Shown here: positions 19,122-19,797 of the stretch, piece by piece | Layout of the letters: each line of letters begins with the position of its first letter | Numbering within the stretch: the stretch's first letter is position 1 | DNA from: Amoebophrya sp. AT5.2 | Lineage: Eukaryota; Sar; Dinophyceae; Syndiniales; Amoebophryaceae | Assembly: GCA_005223375.1 (NCBI GenBank) | Contig: RXOD01004625.1 | Coordinates: 1 to 19,797, forward strand | Direction: 5' to 3' | Length of the DNA: 19,797 nt | Translations under genes and position numbers: made by a program | Notes under the pieces: model-generated | What the model was told of the DNA's origin: nothing | Seen by the model: the letters and a program-made list of their open reading frames with translations, nothing else | Databases searched by the model: none

Positions 19122-19797
19122 TCAGTAAAATTTGCGTACCAGGGCGGCCACAACTTCGGGGTTCAACGAGTTCCCAGCCAGCGCCCACGCTTTTCGGTAT
19201 GTCAACAACGTCGTTTGGGTTTGCCTTGTCTTCGTTTTTTTCGCAGTCGTGTTTTTTGCTTCTCTACTTTCATATCCATTCGCAATCGCAATGCTACCAA
19301 CTTGATCTTCGCCCTCCATTGGTGGAAGGGAAAAACTCCCCTCCCGAAATCCCATCAGGCGGAAGACCTCTAGCGGGTGAAAAAATCGCAGCTTCGAAAA
19401 ATCGTCTTTCATCTCGTTCACAACATCACTTGTAGCTGCTCCTGCTGTCGTCCGACGTCCCCAGGCTTCTTGCATGCTCAACGGTGCCAAGTCTATTTTT
19501 TCCGACTCTTGATCTTCCAGCCCGGGCCTCGCGATCGCGAGCACACTTCCGGTTCCGTTGTGGTACCTTCCGTACGCTTTCGTGACACACATGGAATGCT
19601 GACACTCCGGGAAGACGACGTCAAGGGCCCACGCGGATTTCTTGTCCAGGGTCGGGTTGGGAATGTGGACGTCGCTCCTGCAACGCAATCCCAATCCAGT
19701 TTCTCCTGGCGGCTTAAGCAGGAAGTCCCCGACGCTCCTTCTCCCGCTCACCTTCCGTACACCATCCGTAAGGAGGAAGTTATGGTGGGACCAGCTG
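19122..19797 (-). CDS. TRDMT1: DNMT2/TRDMT1-type tRNA (cytosine-C5) methyltransferase, C-terminal part
   Basis: The family methylates C38 in the anticodon loop of tRNA-Asp, and sometimes other tRNAs, using a DNA-methyltransferase fold. The frame is open from the right edge to a TGA at 19122, so the catalytic N-terminal half lies outside the window. Visible landmarks in order: FLLKPP, then MCVTKAYGRYHNGTGSVL (the DNMT2 block that reads CFTKGYGSYIEGTGSVL in the human protein), LRFFHPLEVFRLMGF, and AGNSLNPEVVAALVRKFY, which is C5-methylase motif X. The family's Cys-Phe-Thr signature is Cys-Val-Thr here. About 35 Lys/Thr/Arg-rich residues are inserted before motif X; they could be a real loop or an unspliced in-frame intron. 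The GTG at 19751 is probably internal, because the frame continues upstream. The neighbour DENND6 starts about 320 bp downstream on the same strand. Confidence 0.92.
   Translation of the reverse strand, partial: SWSHHNFLLTDGVRKVSGRRSVGDFLLKPPGETGLGLRCRSDVHIPNPTLDKKSAWALDVVFPECQHSMCVTKAYGRYHNGTGSVLAIARPGLEDQESEKIDLAPLSMQEAWGRRTTAGAATSDVVNEMKDDFSKLRFFHPLEVFRLMGFREGSFSLPPMEGEDQVGSIAIANGYESREAKNTTAKKTKTRQTQTTLLTYRKAWALAGNSLNPEVVAALVRKFY

Overview
The window looks like nuclear DNA of an alveolate, most likely a dinoflagellate and possibly a compact-genome lineage such as the Syndiniales (Amoebophrya-like). The evidence is spliceosomal introns, the standard code with TGA, TAA and TAG all used as stops, and a strong G/C third-position bias in exons. 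A signal-peptide coiled-coil family and a Cys-rich repeat family that I associate with dinoflagellates are both present. Every supported gene lies on the minus strand, as in dinoflagellate unidirectional clusters, so the genes read from right to left. No rRNA, tRNA, CRISPR array or prokaryotic operon was recognised. Family calls come from memory of the families; no search was run.

Layout from right to left (gene 5' to 3'): (1) the C-terminal part of a DNMT2/TRDMT1 tRNA cytosine-C5 methyltransferase, running off the right edge (19797-19122). (2) A DENND6-type DENN-domain Rab exchange factor in two exons (18801-14649), with a good 3'-splice-type acceptor just before its ATG. (3) A seven-exon secreted coiled-coil protein (14137-10779). 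(4) A tentative seven-exon Cys-containing protein of unknown function (about 10020-7664), one of whose introns carries an 81-bp satellite array. (5) A complete four-exon, 139-residue coiled-coil protein (6984-6182). (6) A three-exon SEC14/CRAL-TRIO lipid-transfer protein (4676-2644). (7) A Cys-rich repeat protein (1632-708) whose probable next exon leaves the left edge (337-1).

The most interesting signal is in the introns. In the supported genes other than the tentative one, ordinary introns are 87-194 bp. Five others are about 350-400 bp, and each carries inverted repeats at its ends (21 bp perfect in one, imperfect in four) with short direct repeats at the exon junctions. This is the signature of transposon-derived introns (introners). 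One of the five has no GT donor and fits GA-AG, a non-canonical pair known from dinoflagellates. Intron lengths and phases were checked by hand: joined exons give whole codon numbers for genes 2, 3, 5 and 6.

The genes do not form one pathway. They are housekeeping (tRNA methylation, Rab/endosome traffic, lipid transfer), lineage-specific secreted or surface-type proteins, and a small coiled-coil protein.
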